Position numbers and translations under genes: made by a program. A stretch of DNA of 57,008 nucleotides from Legionella waltersii. GTDB lineage: Bacteria; Pseudomonadota; Gammaproteobacteria; Legionellales; Legionellaceae. The notes under the pieces were generated by a model. The model had not been told where the DNA came from. It was given only the letters and a program-made list of their open reading frames with translations, and did no database searches. The stretch covers positions 242,408 to 299,415 of the forward strand of contig NZ_LNZB01000036.1 of NCBI RefSeq assembly GCF_001468085.1, given 5' to 3'. How positions within the stretch are numbered: the stretch's first letter is position 1; each line of letters begins with the position of its first letter. Shown here piece by piece: positions 35,553 through 43,869 of this stretch.

Positions 35553-36242
35553 CTATCCTTCTGGTAATTGCCAATTAATAGGCTTCATGCCTTCTTTTTC
35601 TAAAATTTTATTAATCGTTGAAAAATGCTTGTTCCCTAAAAATCCTTGGTGAGCAGAAAAAGGCGAGGGATGAGCTGACTTCAAGACATAATGGCGTTTT
35701 TCATCAATAATTTGTCCCTTACGTTGTGCATGATTTCCCCACAACACAAAGACAACTGGCTTTTGCCTTGTATTTAGCTTTTGAATGACTTGATCGGTAA
35801 AATGTTCCCAGCCCTTGCCTTGATGTGAACCTGCTTTTCCTTGTTCAACTGTTAATACGGTATTTAAAAGCAATACTCCCTGTTTAGCCCAGGGCTCTAA
35901 ATAACCATGATTAACTGGGTTGATGTTTAGATCTTGTTTAAGCTCTTTATAGATATTCACCAAGGATGGAGGGGCTTTAACTCCTGGCATTACAGAAAAA
36001 CACAACCCATGGGCTTGGTTGGGTCCATGATAGGGGTCTTGGCCTAAAATAACGACCTTAACCTCATCAAACGGCGTTAAGCTAAATGCATTAAATATTA
36101 GGCTTCCTTTAGGATAAATCACTTTTCCAGCTTGCTTTTCTTGCACTAAAAAATCCTTTAACTCCTGCATATAGGGTTTGTCAAACTCTTCAGCTAATTG
36201 CTTTTTCCAGCTCGTTTCCATTTTAATATCGGTATCATTCAT
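35553..36242 (-). CDS. ung: Uracil-DNA glycosylase
   Basis: A 229-residue family-1 UDG that removes uracil from DNA. Active-site motifs: [11 protein letters not shown] (catalytic Asp and water-activating region), [20 protein letters not shown] (Pro-rich loop), [10 protein letters not shown] (uracil-binding Asn), and [13 protein letters not shown] (catalytic His, minor-groove loop). The open frame extends to 36353 but that part is translated REP palindrome. ATG 36242 gives E. coli Ung length; ATG 36221 is also possible. Confidence 0.95.
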   Translation of the reverse strand: MNDTDIKMETSWKKQLAEEFDKPYMQELKDFLVQEKQAGKVIYPKGSLIFNAFSLTPFDEVKVVILGQDPYHGPNQAHGLCFSVMPGVKAPPSLVNIYKELKQDLNINPVNHGYLEPWAKQGVLLLNTVLTVEQGKAGSHQGKGWEHFTDQVIQKLNTRQKPVVFVLWGNHAQRKGQIIDEKRHYVLKSAHPSPFSAHQGFLGNKHFSTINKILEKEGMKPINWQLPEG

Positions 36243-36283
36243 ACTTTTTACCACATGGTTTGTAGGTGTTAACAAAAGCATTG

Positions 36284-36353
36284 AGGGGATGGACCCCAGT
36301 GGGGTCTTAACTAGAGCTTTGAGGGGACGGACCCCAGTGGGGTCCGTCCCCAA
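36284..36353. repeat. Two tandem REP-like palindromes
   Basis: The second unit, 36325-36353, is a perfect 13-bp palindrome (GGGGACGGACCCC, loop AGT, then its complement). The first, 36287-36308, is a degenerate copy lacking its outer right arm. Both are preceded by TTGA or TGA, giving a 39-bp repeat period. They lie just upstream of ung, between divergent genes. Confidence 0.8.
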
Positions 36354-36419
36354 TTACTTCACCCTCAATTTTATAATTCATGATAAACTTAATACAATAC
36401 AACTGACAGGTATACTGCC

Positions 36420-36857
36420 ATGAATAGTCTAAAAATTAGAAGCATTTTATTCAGTCTCGCTCTACTTTTTCCGGGTTTTGGTTTAGCTGATACGCATCGT
36501 GATAGCGTTACAAAACAAGAAGTCAATGGTACATTTACCATGCATTTTCCTGATCCCTATAAAGATGAGGCCAACACCCTAACAGTGAAAGCCCTCGGAG
36601 GAGGAAAGATTAACGTCTCTTTTGAGCTCATTTATCCCTATAAAGTCAATGGAGAGCTTCTGGCTAATACTGGGGAACTATCTGGCGTTGCCAAGATTGA
36701 GGGAGATACTGCGGTATATCAATCTTCAGAGTTTGGTGAATGCACCATCACCATTACCTTTGTTAAACCTGGGATGTTAACGGTTAAACAAGATGGCTCT
36801 GATGCTGATTGTGGCTTTGGCCATAATGTCACTGCAGACGGCACCTATTATAAATAG
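36420..36857 (+). CDS. Small secreted hypothetical protein
   Basis: A 145-residue protein with a signal peptide (SILFSLALLFPGFGLA, cleavage about residue 23). The mature part looks like a single beta-sandwich: alternating short strands, and two cysteines in GECTITITF and DADCGFGHNV that could form a disulfide. The C-terminal CGFG-x-NV-x-A-x-G-x-Y pattern recurs in small periplasmic proteins of gammaproteobacteria, but I cannot assign a function. It is monocistronic and divergent from ung. Confidence 0.75.
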   Translation: MNSLKIRSILFSLALLFPGFGLADTHRDSVTKQEVNGTFTMHFPDPYKDEANTLTVKALGGGKINVSFELIYPYKVNGELLANTGELSGVAKIEGDTAVYQSSEFGECTITITFVKPGMLTVKQDGSDADCGFGHNVTADGTYYK

Positions 36858-36993
36858 GACATAAGAACACGCCCCTCTATCTCCGCTGTTTTTGATTTAA
36901 GTTTTATTTGTTGTATTCACTGTTCAAACTCATCTGGCTTCATTGAAGTACTCGCGATCTGTTTTGCGAGCGATTATACACAGTGGAGTTAAG

Positions 36994-37176
36994 TTAATCA
37001 TCTGCACTAGGCATGAAGACTATTCCAATTAATGCACATAGACAAAATAGAGTACCTGCTAGATAGGTGTAATGAATAATTTCTGAAGCAATGTCCGCCA
37101 GCAGACTCACAAAACCAAGAGCCCAGATCCCCCAGGGCATTTTGGTGTCTTTGCTCGCCTTCTTGCTGTCCATCAT
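36994..37176 (-). pseudogene. Internally deleted MFS transporter remnant
   Basis: A 60-codon frame with an intact AAGGAG ribosome site. Residues ~13-35 (MPWGIWALGFVSLLADIASE, then IIH) match the very start of a common MFS transporter group (GIWALGFVSLxMDISSEMIHSLLP). Immediately after IIH the sequence becomes YTYLAGTLFCLCALIGIVF plus a short tail, which looks like a last transmembrane helix. About 330 codons appear to be missing in frame. It may still be translated as a two-helix peptide. Confidence 0.6.
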
Positions 37177-37280
37177 GCTCCTTGTAAATACTAAATATTC
37201 CTTGAATATGCTTTATGTAGCAAGAGTCGCACAATATCTGAGGTACTTTTGTCATTGAGGGCTGAGGAATCGACTGATTT

Positions 37281-37463
37281 TTAAAAATGGGGCATGTATA
37301 CCAAAGGTCGGGTGCTTCGCCGAATGGAGCTGCTTAAGGCAAGCCATTCGTGAAAACGCCAGACCAACGCTGACTGATCTTCAGAGAAAAGATTAGTCGT
37401 AGCACTATAATAGGAGTCGATTCCTCCGCATTGAGGGTCAGTCCACTGACCACGAGAAATAAG
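37281..37463 (-). pseudogene. Possible 3' remnant of an unknown gene next to a MITE copy
   Basis: A start-less 60-codon frame runs from the edge of the palindromic element at 37466 to a TAA at 37281-37283. Its translation is protein-like (SRGQWTDPQCGGIDSYYSA, later SALVWRFHEWLALSSSIR) but unrecognised. It may be the end of a gene cut by the element. The same segment carries a 12-bp perfect inverted repeat (37264-37275 and 37415-37426) and a 9-bp direct repeat CATTGAGGG (37254 and 37429), so a structured RNA or decayed mobile element is an alternative. Confidence 0.3.
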
Positions 37464-37465
37464 TC

Positions 37466-37587
37466 AGGACTTACGAAAAACCCCAATCTCTTTGTTAAAA
37501 GAACTTTTTAATTCGGTCATGTAGTCCATCTAAACTCCCTCATTAAACAGTTCTTTTGCCTCGACCTTGGGATTTTTCGTAAGTCCT
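37466..37587. repeat. Palindromic MITE-like element, copy 1
   Basis: A 122-bp element bounded by AGGACTTACGAAAAACCCCAA and its inverted copy (one mismatch). It is in the reverse orientation relative to the copies at 51361 and 56808. Internal arms AAAAGAACTTTTTAAT / ATTAAACAGTTCTTTT also pair. There is no coding capacity and no obvious target duplication. Confidence 0.85.
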
Positions 37588-37703
37588 GTAAGTATTTGCT
37601 TCAATCAAAAGTGCTCATACTGCAAGTTGTGCTTCTTGTTGCTTACTCCAACGCAACCTTTTATGATGTGAAGCATTCTCAAAAACCCTAAATACGGACA
37701 TCC

Positions 37704-38597
37704 ATGCCAAACAAAATCATTTGTATCGGTGGGGCAAATATCGATTTTAAATTAAAGTCACCTAATCCTCTTGTTTTAAATACATCAAATCCAATCCACT
37801 CGACCATTTCGTTTGGTGGGGTTGCACGAAATGTTGCTCATAATCTTGCCCAATTGACGTCTGATATTTACTTACAATGCCTTGTAGGAAATGATGCAAA
37901 CGGACTCGCTCTTTTAACTCACGTGCAATCCTTAGGAGTCAATACCCAGTACTCAAAAATTATTGATGGTCAATCAACTTCTCAGTATTACGCCATATTG
38001 AATAACCAGGGTGAATTGTTTATAGGCCTTGCTGATATGGATATTTATAATGTCATTGATGACGAATTTATCACTTCTTCTTGGGATGATTGGAACAGCC
38101 AAAGCCTCATTTTCCTTGATACAAACCTACCGTCTTCCCATATTGACCTAATTTTGAAGAAAGCCAATTCTGTAGGGGCAAAATTATGTATTGACCCAGT
38201 TTCTGTGGAAAAGGCGAAGAGAATACCTGCTCAATTCGGCTCAATTTATTTGCTCAAACCAGATCGTAAAGAGGCAAGCACCTTAACGGGTATAACTATT
38301 GAATCTATAGATGACTGCATTAGAGCCGGCAAACTATTAAAAGACAGGGGTGTCCAAAACGTTGTTATCACACTGGGACAATTAGGATATGTTCTAGTCA
38401 ATAATTCTGAACAAGTTTACGTGGCTGCGGAGGAAGTGAAACAGTCGATCGATGTGAGTGGTGCTGGAGATGCCTTTGTTGCAGGAATACTCTATGGCAT
38501 CCAACTAGAAAAAAATATAGCTGAAGCCTGTCAAATTGGAGCTAAGGCAGCAGCACAAACCATTCAGACGTTGCAGACAGTCATTAAAAATCCGTAA
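37704..38597 (+). CDS. PfkB-family kinase, likely pseudouridine kinase
   Basis: A 297-residue ribokinase-superfamily enzyme. It has the N-terminal ICIGGANIDFKLKSP and SFGGVARNVAHNLAQL (first PfkB signature region), LKPDRKEASTLTG, and the C-terminal signature DVSGAGDAFVAGILYG with the catalytic Asp. GGANIDFK, TSNPI and GGVARNVAxNLA are characteristic of YeiC/PsuK pseudouridine kinases, which work with PsuG; no psuG is adjacent. It lies 116 bp downstream of MITE copy 1. Confidence 0.88.
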   Translation: MPNKIICIGGANIDFKLKSPNPLVLNTSNPIHSTISFGGVARNVAHNLAQLTSDIYLQCLVGNDANGLALLTHVQSLGVNTQYSKIIDGQSTSQYYAILNNQGELFIGLADMDIYNVIDDEFITSSWDDWNSQSLIFLDTNLPSSHIDLILKKANSVGAKLCIDPVSVEKAKRIPAQFGSIYLLKPDRKEASTLTGITIESIDDCIRAGKLLKDRGVQNVVITLGQLGYVLVNNSEQVYVAAEEVKQSIDVSGAGDAFVAGILYGIQLEKNIAEACQIGAKAAAQTIQTLQTVIKNP

Positions 38598-38598
38598 C

Positions 38599-38970
38599 TT
38601 AATACTCGCAAATGGCTTTTAAGTTTGCAGGCCCTGTGTTAGTAATCCTGGCCTGAGTGACTGCATCAGCTGAGAGGATGACTTGTTGTAAATTAGTCAA
38701 GGCTGAGGTCATGAAGTCACCTCTTTTAAAACTAGTGCCGTTGTATACCCCTTTTCCATTTAAAATTGAAATGGACACGTAATGTGTTTGGGTTGAACTT
38801 GCTCTTATTTCACAAACCATTTTCAGCGGAAGCCCAGTTGTATTAACCAAGTCGACTGGTTTATTCACTTCAAATATCCTTTCAATTGAAGCGGCAAAAC
38901 TTGCATGAAATGAAACTGCTCCAATTAAGAAACTGGTGTAAACGAATTTGTTTTTAATGATTTGGTTCAT
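38599..38970 (-). CDS. Secreted hypothetical protein
   Basis: A 123-residue protein starting at ATG 38970 with a signal peptide (FVYTSFLIGAVSFHASFA). The mature part is rich in strands and small polar residues (VDLVNTTGLPLKMVCEI ... TNTGPANLKAICEY) and has two cysteines that could pair. I do not recognise the family. The open frame reaches upstream to 39033, which would hide the signal peptide, so the shorter start is preferred. Its end is 2 bp from the PfkB gene end (convergent). Confidence 0.7.
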   Translation of the reverse strand: MNQIIKNKFVYTSFLIGAVSFHASFAASIERIFEVNKPVDLVNTTGLPLKMVCEIRASSTQTHYVSISILNGKGVYNGTSFKRGDFMTSALTNLQQVILSADAVTQARITNTGPANLKAICEY

Positions 38971-39210
38971 GGTAACTATCTGAGCGTTAATCCGAGGTGG
39001 AATAAGCCTAAACCAAGACGACACTAATTTCAATCAAGCTTGTTACTGCTGAATGGAATAGGCTAGATAGAGTCGACATGCTCGCTTCGTAAGTACTCTC
39101 CGCCACCATATGCACAACATCAGACCAGTGAGAATTATTATTGTACATTGATTCATTTTCTGGTAACATTGCCCCCGACATTAACTAAAACTAACTGAGG
39201 ATGTTGAATT

Positions 39211-40125
39211 ATGGCATTACCTAAATTTCTTGAAAAGTATCAAGAAGAGTTTACCTTTGTAACCGATAACAATCTTTTACCTACAAAGAGTTACATTGCG
39301 GTTAAACGTTTCACTGAAAAGTATGAAAATACAGGTAAATTTTGGGACGGTATTGGCTCAATTGCGATCGATCCAATTTTTAATGGTTTAACTGCTTGTT
39401 ATTATGCGCTAAGAGCTGTATGGGCTACCTTACGCGCGGTAGGAAATTTATTGGTTTTAAAACCCGGTGATGCTCTTGATGCTATCAAAGATGCAGGATT
39501 CCATTTAACCATGTCGATTTGTTTAGCAGTAATGGCTCCGATTCATGCGTTGACTAATGCTGTTGAACTGTTAACTAGAACCGTTTCTTCATGGTTTAGG
39601 AAAAGCTTGCCTGTAGAAAGCGTAGAATCGGCTGAAAACCCAAGTTATCTTGAACAATTCGCAGAGCAAGCCGGTCAATATACTAGAAACATGATTCCAT
39701 CTGCTAGCTATTTCGGTGCTTCTCGATTCTTTTTACCTTATAAAGATGCCAACAAATGTCTTGCTCAAATGGCATCTCCATTCGTTATGATGGGTCTAAC
39801 AGGATTCAATTCTTTGTATGAAGCTTATAGTGGCGTTAACTCAGCATTAGAGTGCATTGCTAATTTACTTATCGGCAAGCCTAAAGAAGCCCTTAAAGAT
39901 CTTAAGGACTTGTCTATCCATTTCACTCTTGCAGTGAGCTTGGCAGTAATGACACCAATTAACTTTTTAGTTGAAGGGATTGCTTTCCTTACTCGAACTG
40001 GAAGTACTTGGTATTCTGCTTGCACTCAGCCTAAAGCTAATACTCTTTCGATAAATTCAGACGAAAGAGGAGAGTACATTTATGAGGAAGATACAGAAGG
40101 TTATGGTCTTAGCAGTAGTCATTAA
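39211..40125 (+). CDS. Protein with two tandem homologous membrane-associated domains
   Basis: A 304-residue protein, family not recognised. It contains an internal duplication. Residues ~27-135 and ~165-277 share the order SYxxxxRF...Y, a Gly/Ala helix, L-KPGDALDAIKDAGFH versus IGKPKEALKDLKDLSIH, then LTMSICLAVMAPIHALTNAVELLTRTVSSWF versus FTLAVSLAVMTPINFLVEGIAFLTRTGSTWY. Each unit has a moderately hydrophobic helical hairpin, so membrane contact or insertion is possible. No signal peptide is seen. The acidic tail contains two EE/ED pairs. Legionella genomes carry several such uncharacterised proteins. Confidence 0.78.
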   Translation: MALPKFLEKYQEEFTFVTDNNLLPTKSYIAVKRFTEKYENTGKFWDGIGSIAIDPIFNGLTACYYALRAVWATLRAVGNLLVLKPGDALDAIKDAGFHLTMSICLAVMAPIHALTNAVELLTRTVSSWFRKSLPVESVESAENPSYLEQFAEQAGQYTRNMIPSASYFGASRFFLPYKDANKCLAQMASPFVMMGLTGFNSLYEAYSGVNSALECIANLLIGKPKEALKDLKDLSIHFTLAVSLAVMTPINFLVEGIAFLTRTGSTWYSACTQPKANTLSINSDERGEYIYEEDTEGYGLSSSH

Positions 40126-40166
40126 TTTATCAGAAGTGTAATTCCAATACCTACAAGCTATCATGT

Positions 40167-40199
40167 AAAGCAGTAACCGACCTTCTTGGTTGCTGCTTT
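40167..40199 (+). terminator. Hairpin terminator after the duplicated-domain gene
   Basis: AAAGCAGTAACC pairs with GGTTGCTGCTTT (one G-U pair) around a 9-nt loop, 42 bp after the stop codon. A short T-run is contained in the stem end. Confidence 0.65.
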
Positions 40200-40358
40200 G
40201 CATATCACCTCTTAATTAAATCTAGCATTTAATTATCAATTCACTGTGGGTTGATGTATTGCCTACGCAATGACTAAACCTATTCGAAACATGACCAATA
40301 ATTGTATTTTGAAGCCTATTTGCATACAATTGGTCGATATTAAAACTACGAGGTTGTT

Positions 40359-40763
40359 ATGTATTTTAAAGACTCCAATTTTGAAGAACGATACAATGAA
40401 TTCTGGAACTCTGGTGCTGTTTATGCCGACAAACAAATAAGCCAATTCATGGAAAAAGGGTTTGGTCTTCTACAACAAGGAGAGTACTTCTCTCTACTCA
40501 CTAAATACGCAGAAACAGCCAGCACTCTAGTGACAAATTTAAACCGTCAAACTTGGAGTATACCGTTTGATGATCAAGACTATGTCTCTGAATACATTGC
40601 TGCAACTTTGCAAACGATGCAAGAAGACTTCCTAAGATACAGATCCAAACTGGCAGCCAATTATGGTGAGAAATCACTGTGTGTCGATTTGATTGACAAC
40701 TCTTTATCTAATTTATCGCAATTGGCTAATCATGATAAAGTAGAGCCTAATCTTTTTATGTAA
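40359..40763 (+). CDS. Small soluble hypothetical protein
   Basis: A 134-residue helical, acidic protein without signal peptide (MYFKDSNFEERYNEFWNSG ... CVDLIDNSLSNLSQLANHD). The composition (many Gln, Leu, Asn, Thr and aromatic residues in amphipathic helices) suggests a four-helix or phasin-like architecture; phasin-type proteins bind polyhydroxybutyrate granules, which Legionella makes, but this is a guess. A weak GAGG ribosome site precedes the ATG. It ends at a shared hairpin. Confidence 0.7.
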   Translation: MYFKDSNFEERYNEFWNSGAVYADKQISQFMEKGFGLLQQGEYFSLLTKYAETASTLVTNLNRQTWSIPFDDQDYVSEYIAATLQTMQEDFLRYRSKLAANYGEKSLCVDLIDNSLSNLSQLANHDKVEPNLFM

Positions 40764-40772
40764 TGCTCTGGT

Positions 40773-40810
40773 TTAACCCCTTATTTTTAGGATTAAAAAC
40801 AAGGGGTTAA
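40773..40810. terminator. Bidirectional terminator
   Basis: TTAACCCCTT (40773-40782) pairs with AAGGGGTTAA (40801-40810). The inner TTTTTA/TAAAAA extends the stem to a 4-nt loop. It sits between convergent genes. Confidence 0.75.
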
Positions 40811-40824
40811 CAAATGGATATTGC

Positions 40825-41142
40825 TCAGATAATTACCGCTGTTCCATAGCACAACACTTCTGTGCCTACTTGCCCAATTTCACCTGTATCATAACGCATC
40901 GCAATGATGCCATTTGCATTCAGTTTTTGGGCATGTTCAAGCATTAATTGATAGGCCTCTTCCCGTGCATGTTCGCACATTTCTGAATAAGCCCCTATTT
41001 TTCCCCCAACTATAGATTTTAACCCACCTAACAGCCCCTGGGTGATTGTAGGAGATCGGACGACAATCCCCCTAACGATGCCTAAGTATTGCTTAATTTC
41101 CTTACCTTCTATGTGGCTTCCTGTCGTTATAAGCATGATCAT
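40825..41142 (-). CDS. YbjQ-family (UPF0145) protein
   Basis: A 105-residue protein with the YbjQ pattern: TTGSHIEGKEIKQYLGIVRGIVV, the central AREEAYQLMLEHAQKLNANGIIAMRYDTGEIG and the final TEVLCYGTAVII. It forms pentameric beta-rich assemblies in solved structures, and its function is unknown (sometimes called heavy-metal-binding). The second ATG (41136) has better spacing from AAGGA. It precedes a 120-residue secreted protein gene on the same strand at 38 bp distance; co-transcription is possible. Confidence 0.92.
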   Translation of the reverse strand: MIMLITTGSHIEGKEIKQYLGIVRGIVVRSPTITQGLLGGLKSIVGGKIGAYSEMCEHAREEAYQLMLEHAQKLNANGIIAMRYDTGEIGQVGTEVLCYGTAVII

Positions 41143-41174
41143 GTCCTTATTTAGGATTTCATTTATCGTTTATT

Positions 41175-41537
41175 TTATAATTCATACACCTTCTTATTTA
41201 CTGTCACAAGGTCCCATTTAACTTGAGTAATCTCAGGCAGCTTTTCACAAGGCATTTTTTCGGAATAGCGTAAAAACTCCAATGCATCTCGAATGTACTG
41301 TTTTACCTCATTCAAGTGTTTAGTGAGTAAATTATCACCCGCCAATTTAGTATAAAGACCAGCCATATTCAGTTTATAAGTACAAGAGGCGCTCGATTGG
41401 TCAGTCTTAAGCTCATACAAATGATTAGAAATTAAATGACATTCAGAAGCTAATGTTTGAACATCAGTAGTATTCCCAATTCCGGGAATACTCATTAGCA
41501 AAAACAACATCGGCATTAAAAGCAATGTCCTTAACAT
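41175..41537 (-). CDS. Small secreted hypothetical protein
   Basis: A 120-residue protein with a strong signal peptide (MLRTLLLMPMLFLLMSIPGIG) and an AAGGAG ribosome site. The mature part is helical with four cysteines (SECHL, SASCTYKL, MPCEKLP), likely as disulfides. I do not recognise the family. It may be co-transcribed with the downstream ybjQ homologue. Confidence 0.75.
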   Translation of the reverse strand: MLRTLLLMPMLFLLMSIPGIGNTTDVQTLASECHLISNHLYELKTDQSSASCTYKLNMAGLYTKLAGDNLLTKHLNEVKQYIRDALEFLRYSEKMPCEKLPEITQVKWDLVTVNKKVYEL

Positions 41538-41634
41538 CCTTTAACTCCTTTTGGTTATCCCTATCATGATGTGATATATTAGCTCTTCCGTATTGATTTC
41601 TTCAAACAAATTTAACTGTACCAGGATGGTTTCT

Positions 41635-43869
41635 ATGAGTATGAAGCAGGACGCACTGAAGTTTGCAATTGTATTTATTTCATTAATCACTCTAAGCTTT
41701 GCATCGCTAACCCATGCTGTTGGGAATACTGTCGTTGCTGTTGATGTCGATGGCGTAACTGGACAGTATACCTCCATCGTATTGGACTCACAGGGTTATC
41801 CGACCATCAGTTATTACGATGCCTCCGAACAAAAATTAAAAATTGCACATTGTTTTACAAGAACCTGTAGCCGGTTTAACTCGATTGTTACTCCTGATGG
41901 CGCAACTAATATTGGTAAATACACGTCAATTGCGCTTGATAACACCGGTTTACCTGTAGTGAGCTATTATGATGAGACAAACTCTGCCTTAAAAGTATTA
42001 CACTGCGGTAATATCGCTTGCTCTCTAAATAATACCATTGCTACACCTGATATTATGGGTACTGTTGGGATGTATACCTCAATTACAGTGGATAATAATA
42101 ATTATCCTGTTGTCAGTTATTACGATGCAAGCAACGGTAAACTAAAAATCCTACATTGTGGAAATACCTCCTGCACTTCTGGAAACAGCATCGTTAAACC
42201 TGATCTAAGTAGTAGTAATGGAGTACAGAGTTCTATTAAATTGAACTCTGCTGGAAACCCTGTCGTTGCTTACTTTGATTTTACAAATACAGCGCTTAAA
42301 ATTTTAAGTTGTGGGAATGCCCAATGCAGTTCTGGCAATTCGATCACAACGGTTGACTCAAGCGCTGATGTTGGACGATATCCCTCATTGATGCTTGACA
42401 GTGGCCAAAAGCCTGTTGTGAGCTATCTGGATGCAACCAATGGAAAATTAAAAGTATTGCATTGCGGTAATGCACTTTGCACATCGGGGAATTCGCTAGC
42501 CTCCATAGCAAGTAACGGCATTGCCGGTTATTACTCATCATTGTCTCTAGATGCGAATAACATACCGACCATCAGCTATTACGATTCAACAAATCAGAAT
42601 TTAAACGTTGTACGTTGCGGTGATGCTAATTGTGCCAATAACAACCTCATTAGCATACCTGATAATACGGGTAGTGTGGGCTTATATACTTCATTAAAGC
42701 TCGATGCCAGCAGCAATCCCGTGGTTAGTTATTACGACAGCAGCAACGCAAACCTAAATGTTTTACGTTGTGGTAGCCCTACATGCGGTCCAAACTCAGT
42801 TTATGTTGGTGACATGGCAACGGATGTTGGTCGCTATAGCGCAATTAAACTTGACTCTAATGGTCGACCTGTCGTTAGTTATTGGGATGAAACAAATGGA
42901 GATCTTAAGTTATTGCATTGCGGTGATTCCTCTTGCAGTCAAGGAAATTCAATCACCAGCCCCTACACCAGTGGAAACGCAGGATGGGATACTTCCCTTG
43001 ATATAGATGCAAGTGGCAATCCTGTCATTAGTTTCTATGATTTCTCAGCCCAGGTCATGCGAATTATGCATTGTACCAGTGCCGATTGTAGTGGCGTAAA
43101 TCCAGTTGCAACTCCAGATATTTTATCCAGACGAGCATCATCCTTAGCCCTAGATCCAGTTGGTAATCCAGTAGTTGCTTCAGCTGGACAATCTGATCAA
43201 GGGTTAAGAGTAGTCCATTGTGGTGATGCCAACTGTTCAGCAAACAATAGCATTGCTTCCCCTGATTTTCCCGTATTTCCTGCTAATGCTGACGTTCGAG
43301 GTGTGTCTTTAGTTCTTGATGGCTTGGGTTATCCCGTAGTTAGCTTTTTTCGCGCCGACAAAAACCAATTGAAATTGCTCCATTGTGGTGATGTGAATTG
43401 CACAGGCCCAAACAATACTATGTCTATTCTTGATCCAGGTGCGCAAGCAGCTGATCATCGAAGTACTTCTGTTACTCTGGATCCAAGTGGTAATCCAGTG
43501 ATTGCCTATTGGGATACTGCTAATTCCGCACTAAAAGTGATACACTGCGGTAATGCAGCCTGTAGCTCGGGCAATACCATTGCTTCCCCTGCAACCGGAC
43601 CCAATGTTGGTATACAACCCTCTATCAAAATTGATGGTGAAACAGGTAATCCAATTGTTAGCTATGGAACAAGCAACTCGATGTCGATACTGTATTGTGG
43701 AAATACGACCTGTACAGCCGGCAATGTGACAACAGCAGTTGACCCAACCAGTCAGGGGCAAGATAGTGCTCTAGTGCTTGATGCAAATAATAACCCTGTT
43801 GCGAGTTACTATGTTACAACGGGCAAACACATTAAAGTGTTACATTGTGCAACGAAGAGCTGTCAATAG
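41635..43869 (+). CDS. Secreted protein of 14 blade-like repeats (two beta-propellers?)
   Basis: A 744-residue protein. The signal peptide is FAIVFISLITLSFASLTHA. After it come 14 repeats of about 49 residues with the consensus YtSixLDxxGxPVvSYYDxx(N)xxLK(v)LHCGnxxCxxxNxIxxpD. Repeats 9-11 and 13 are the most divergent. Most units carry a Cys pair (HCGxxxC), probably a disulfide. Fourteen units fit two seven-bladed propellers. Such extracellular propellers usually bind glycans or proteins; no catalytic motif is seen. The frame begins with TTG at 41593; ATG 41635 or 41626 are better. It overlaps the convergent gene by 38 bp. Confidence 0.85.
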   Translation: MSMKQDALKFAIVFISLITLSFASLTHAVGNTVVAVDVDGVTGQYTSIVLDSQGYPTISYYDASEQKLKIAHCFTRTCSRFNSIVTPDGATNIGKYTSIALDNTGLPVVSYYDETNSALKVLHCGNIACSLNNTIATPDIMGTVGMYTSITVDNNNYPVVSYYDASNGKLKILHCGNTSCTSGNSIVKPDLSSSNGVQSSIKLNSAGNPVVAYFDFTNTALKILSCGNAQCSSGNSITTVDSSADVGRYPSLMLDSGQKPVVSYLDATNGKLKVLHCGNALCTSGNSLASIASNGIAGYYSSLSLDANNIPTISYYDSTNQNLNVVRCGDANCANNNLISIPDNTGSVGLYTSLKLDASSNPVVSYYDSSNANLNVLRCGSPTCGPNSVYVGDMATDVGRYSAIKLDSNGRPVVSYWDETNGDLKLLHCGDSSCSQGNSITSPYTSGNAGWDTSLDIDASGNPVISFYDFSAQVMRIMHCTSADCSGVNPVATPDILSRRASSLALDPVGNPVVASAGQSDQGLRVVHCGDANCSANNSIASPDFPVFPANADVRGVSLVLDGLGYPVVSFFRADKNQLKLLHCGDVNCTGPNNTMSILDPGAQAADHRSTSVTLDPSGNPVIAYWDTANSALKVIHCGNAACSSGNTIASPATGPNVGIQPSIKIDGETGNPIVSYGTSNSMSILYCGNTTCTAGNVTTAVDPTSQGQDSALVLDANNNPVASYYVTTGKHIKVLHCATKSCQ

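Noticed and set aside
36243..36353. N-terminal extension of ung by 37 residues
   Set aside because: The extension is translated from REP palindrome sequence and matches no UDG N-terminus.
37007..37255. 82-codon minus-strand frame overlapping the MFS remnant
   Set aside because: It is out of frame with the transporter-like residues and has no family features; judged a shadow.
41635..43869. Repeat region as a DNA-level tandem array or CRISPR
   Set aside because: The periodicity is in the protein; DNA copies are too diverged and coding is continuous.
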